From the NCBI RefSeq assembly GCF_001894825.1, contig NZ_BCWY01000077.1, forward strand, positions 1-44,577: DNA of 44,577 nucleotides, read 5' to 3'. Under the pieces are notes generated by a model. The model ran no database searches and had not been told where the DNA came from. It worked only from the letters and a program-made list of their open reading frames with translations. Both the position numbers and the translations under genes were made by a program. This document shows positions 43,764-44,577 of this stretch, in pieces (the first letter of the stretch is position 1; each line of letters starts with the position of its first letter). Source of the DNA: Rhodococcus jostii NBRC 16295 (GTDB lineage: Bacteria; Actinomycetota; Actinomycetes; Mycobacteriales; Mycobacteriaceae).

Positions 43764-44450
43764 TCACACCGCCTCGGCCACCGCAAAGTCGGTCCACAGA
43801 CCACGCCGATCGAGTTCCGCGATCATGTGATCGGCTCCGTCCAGGATGTGGGTTTCCATGAGCGTCTTGGCCAACCTGCCGGCGCGCTTGCGCAGAGCGG
43901 AAAGCAGGCGCGCCTCCTGTGTGGTCGAGAGTTGGGCGTCGTAGAGGTTCGGCAGGTTCGCAGTGACCGAACCCAGGAGCCGGACAAGCCGAGGAGAGCC
44001 GGCGGCGGCGTTGACCCTGCGATGGAAGGCGTGCCCGAGTGCGGCGACATCGCCGGCGTCACCGTGGGCGATCGCCTTCTGGTGGTCTTGGAGAATGGTC
44101 ACGAGCTCGTCGAGGTCGGTAGGGGCGATGATCTCGGCGGCTCGCGAGGCGAGTTCACCGGCCAGCAGCGCATGTGCCCAGAAGAGGTCGCGCACATCCT
44201 GTCTGGTGAATGGAGCAACGACATAGCCCCGGCGAGGGACCGTCTTTACCAAACCCTCACCGCAGAGTTTCAGAAGTCCCTCGCGGACGGGTGTAGTGCT
44301 TACTCCGACAGCCTCCGCGATCCGTTCGATGCGTACGAACTCTCCTGGTCGCACCTTCCCGGCAAGGATCATCTTCCGTACATAGGAGGCCACTTCGTCG
44401 GGCAGTTGCTGGAGCGCGGAGGCTGTGTGATCGAGCATCGTCGGTGGCAT
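43764..44450 (-). CDS. GntR-family regulator with FCD domain
   Basis: 228-residue FadR-subfamily regulator. Winged HTH near residues 15-80 (RIERIAEAVGVSTTPVREGLLKL, then VKTVPRRGYVVAPF) and C-terminal FCD ligand domain with metal-type His residues (GHAFHRRVNAAAG). ATG at 44450; an internal ATG at 44438 is possible. It converges on the aldehyde dehydrogenase gene with 9 bp between stops, so it likely controls the carboxylase/ADH/ALDH cluster or the gene to its right. Effector unknown. Confidence 0.92.
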   Translation of the reverse strand: MPPTMLDHTASALQQLPDEVASYVRKMILAGKVRPGEFVRIERIAEAVGVSTTPVREGLLKLCGEGLVKTVPRRGYVVAPFTRQDVRDLFWAHALLAGELASRAAEIIAPTDLDELVTILQDHQKAIAHGDAGDVAALGHAFHRRVNAAAGSPRLVRLLGSVTANLPNLYDAQLSTTQEARLLSALRKRAGRLAKTLMETHILDGADHMIAELDRRGLWTDFAVAEAV

Positions 44451-44474
44451 CTTTCCGGTGTCGGATGGGCCTGA

Positions 44475-44576
44475 TCAGTGGGCAGCCCGGCTCAGACTGC
44501 GTGCGTAGGCGAGGATCTCGTGGGCGGTTTTGATGTGGGCGTAGTCGACGTGCATGTCTTCGTACCGCACAGCGGC
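44475..44576 (-). CDS. C-terminal end of an unidentified protein (partial)
   Basis: Minus-strand frame ending at 44475 with 33 visible residues, including VRYEDMHVDYAHIKTAHEIL then AYARSLSRAAH. The rest lies beyond the window. The pattern of an acidic segment followed by a helix is faintly like the ends of M20-type amidohydrolases, but this is too little to name it. It is upstream of the GntR gene on the same strand, 24 bp before its start, so the two could be cotranscribed. Confidence 0.5.
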   Translation of the reverse strand, partial: AAVRYEDMHVDYAHIKTAHEILAYARSLSRAAH

Positions 44577-44577
44577 C

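Overview
The window is a high-GC actinobacterial chromosome segment around the replication origin. Protein sequences are closest in character to Rhodococcus (or a near mycolate-bearing relative): GyrB, DnaA, RecF, RsmG and the DUF721 protein follow the mycobacterial/rhodococcal versions closely, there are MspA-type mycolate outer-membrane porins, and an EphD-like hydrolase is present. Species assignment is inference.

Layout. 1-2058: C-terminally cut NIT/HAMP sensor kinase of the conservon type. 2484-14038: origin block on the minus strand in the order dnaA, dnaN, gnd, recF, DUF721/DciA, then a three-gene cassette (ferritin-like metal protein, ferredoxin reductase, EphD-like hydrolase), then gyrB. 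gyrA does not follow gyrB. The dnaA-dnaN gap (11806-12454) holds the likely oriC with DnaA boxes, an AT-rich tract and a striking array of CTCGAG hexamers spaced exactly 12 bp apart. 14780-17381: rpmH-rnpA-yidD-yidC-jag on the plus strand, ending in a strong terminator. 17440-19807: a mostly non-coding stretch with parS sites, a decayed IS110-family element, a 20-bp C-rich repeat and one small NTF2-like gene. 19808-22331: rsmG-parA-parB, with parS sites embedded in the first codons of rsmG and parA.

The canonical origin neighbourhood ends abruptly inside parB. After residue 254 the sequence switches to the 3' end of an MspA-type porin gene, in another frame. The ParB reading frame therefore lacks the end of its DNA-binding domain and all of its dimerisation domain. 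This is a real deletion/rearrangement breakpoint or an assembly chimera, and is the most consequential anomaly here.

22512-36311: accessory chromosome. It carries an intact MspA porin, a lipoprotein serine hydrolase, a pyruvate-dehydrogenase-E1-like enzyme divergent from an Lrp/AsnC regulator, a UvrA2/DrrC-like ABC protein with an AraC regulator and a VOC protein, an M48 metalloprotease, an arylsulfatase and an FUSC-type membrane protein. 36683-44450: a catabolic cluster made of an HyuA-like and an HyuB-like subunit (the latter with an acetone-carboxylase-gamma-like zinc domain fused at its C terminus), an NDMA/mycofactocin-type alcohol dehydrogenase and an aldehyde dehydrogenase, closed by a convergent FCD-GntR regulator. 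A plausible reading is alcohol-to-ketone oxidation followed by ATP-dependent carboxylation; the substrate is unknown. No rRNA, tRNA or CRISPR array was seen.
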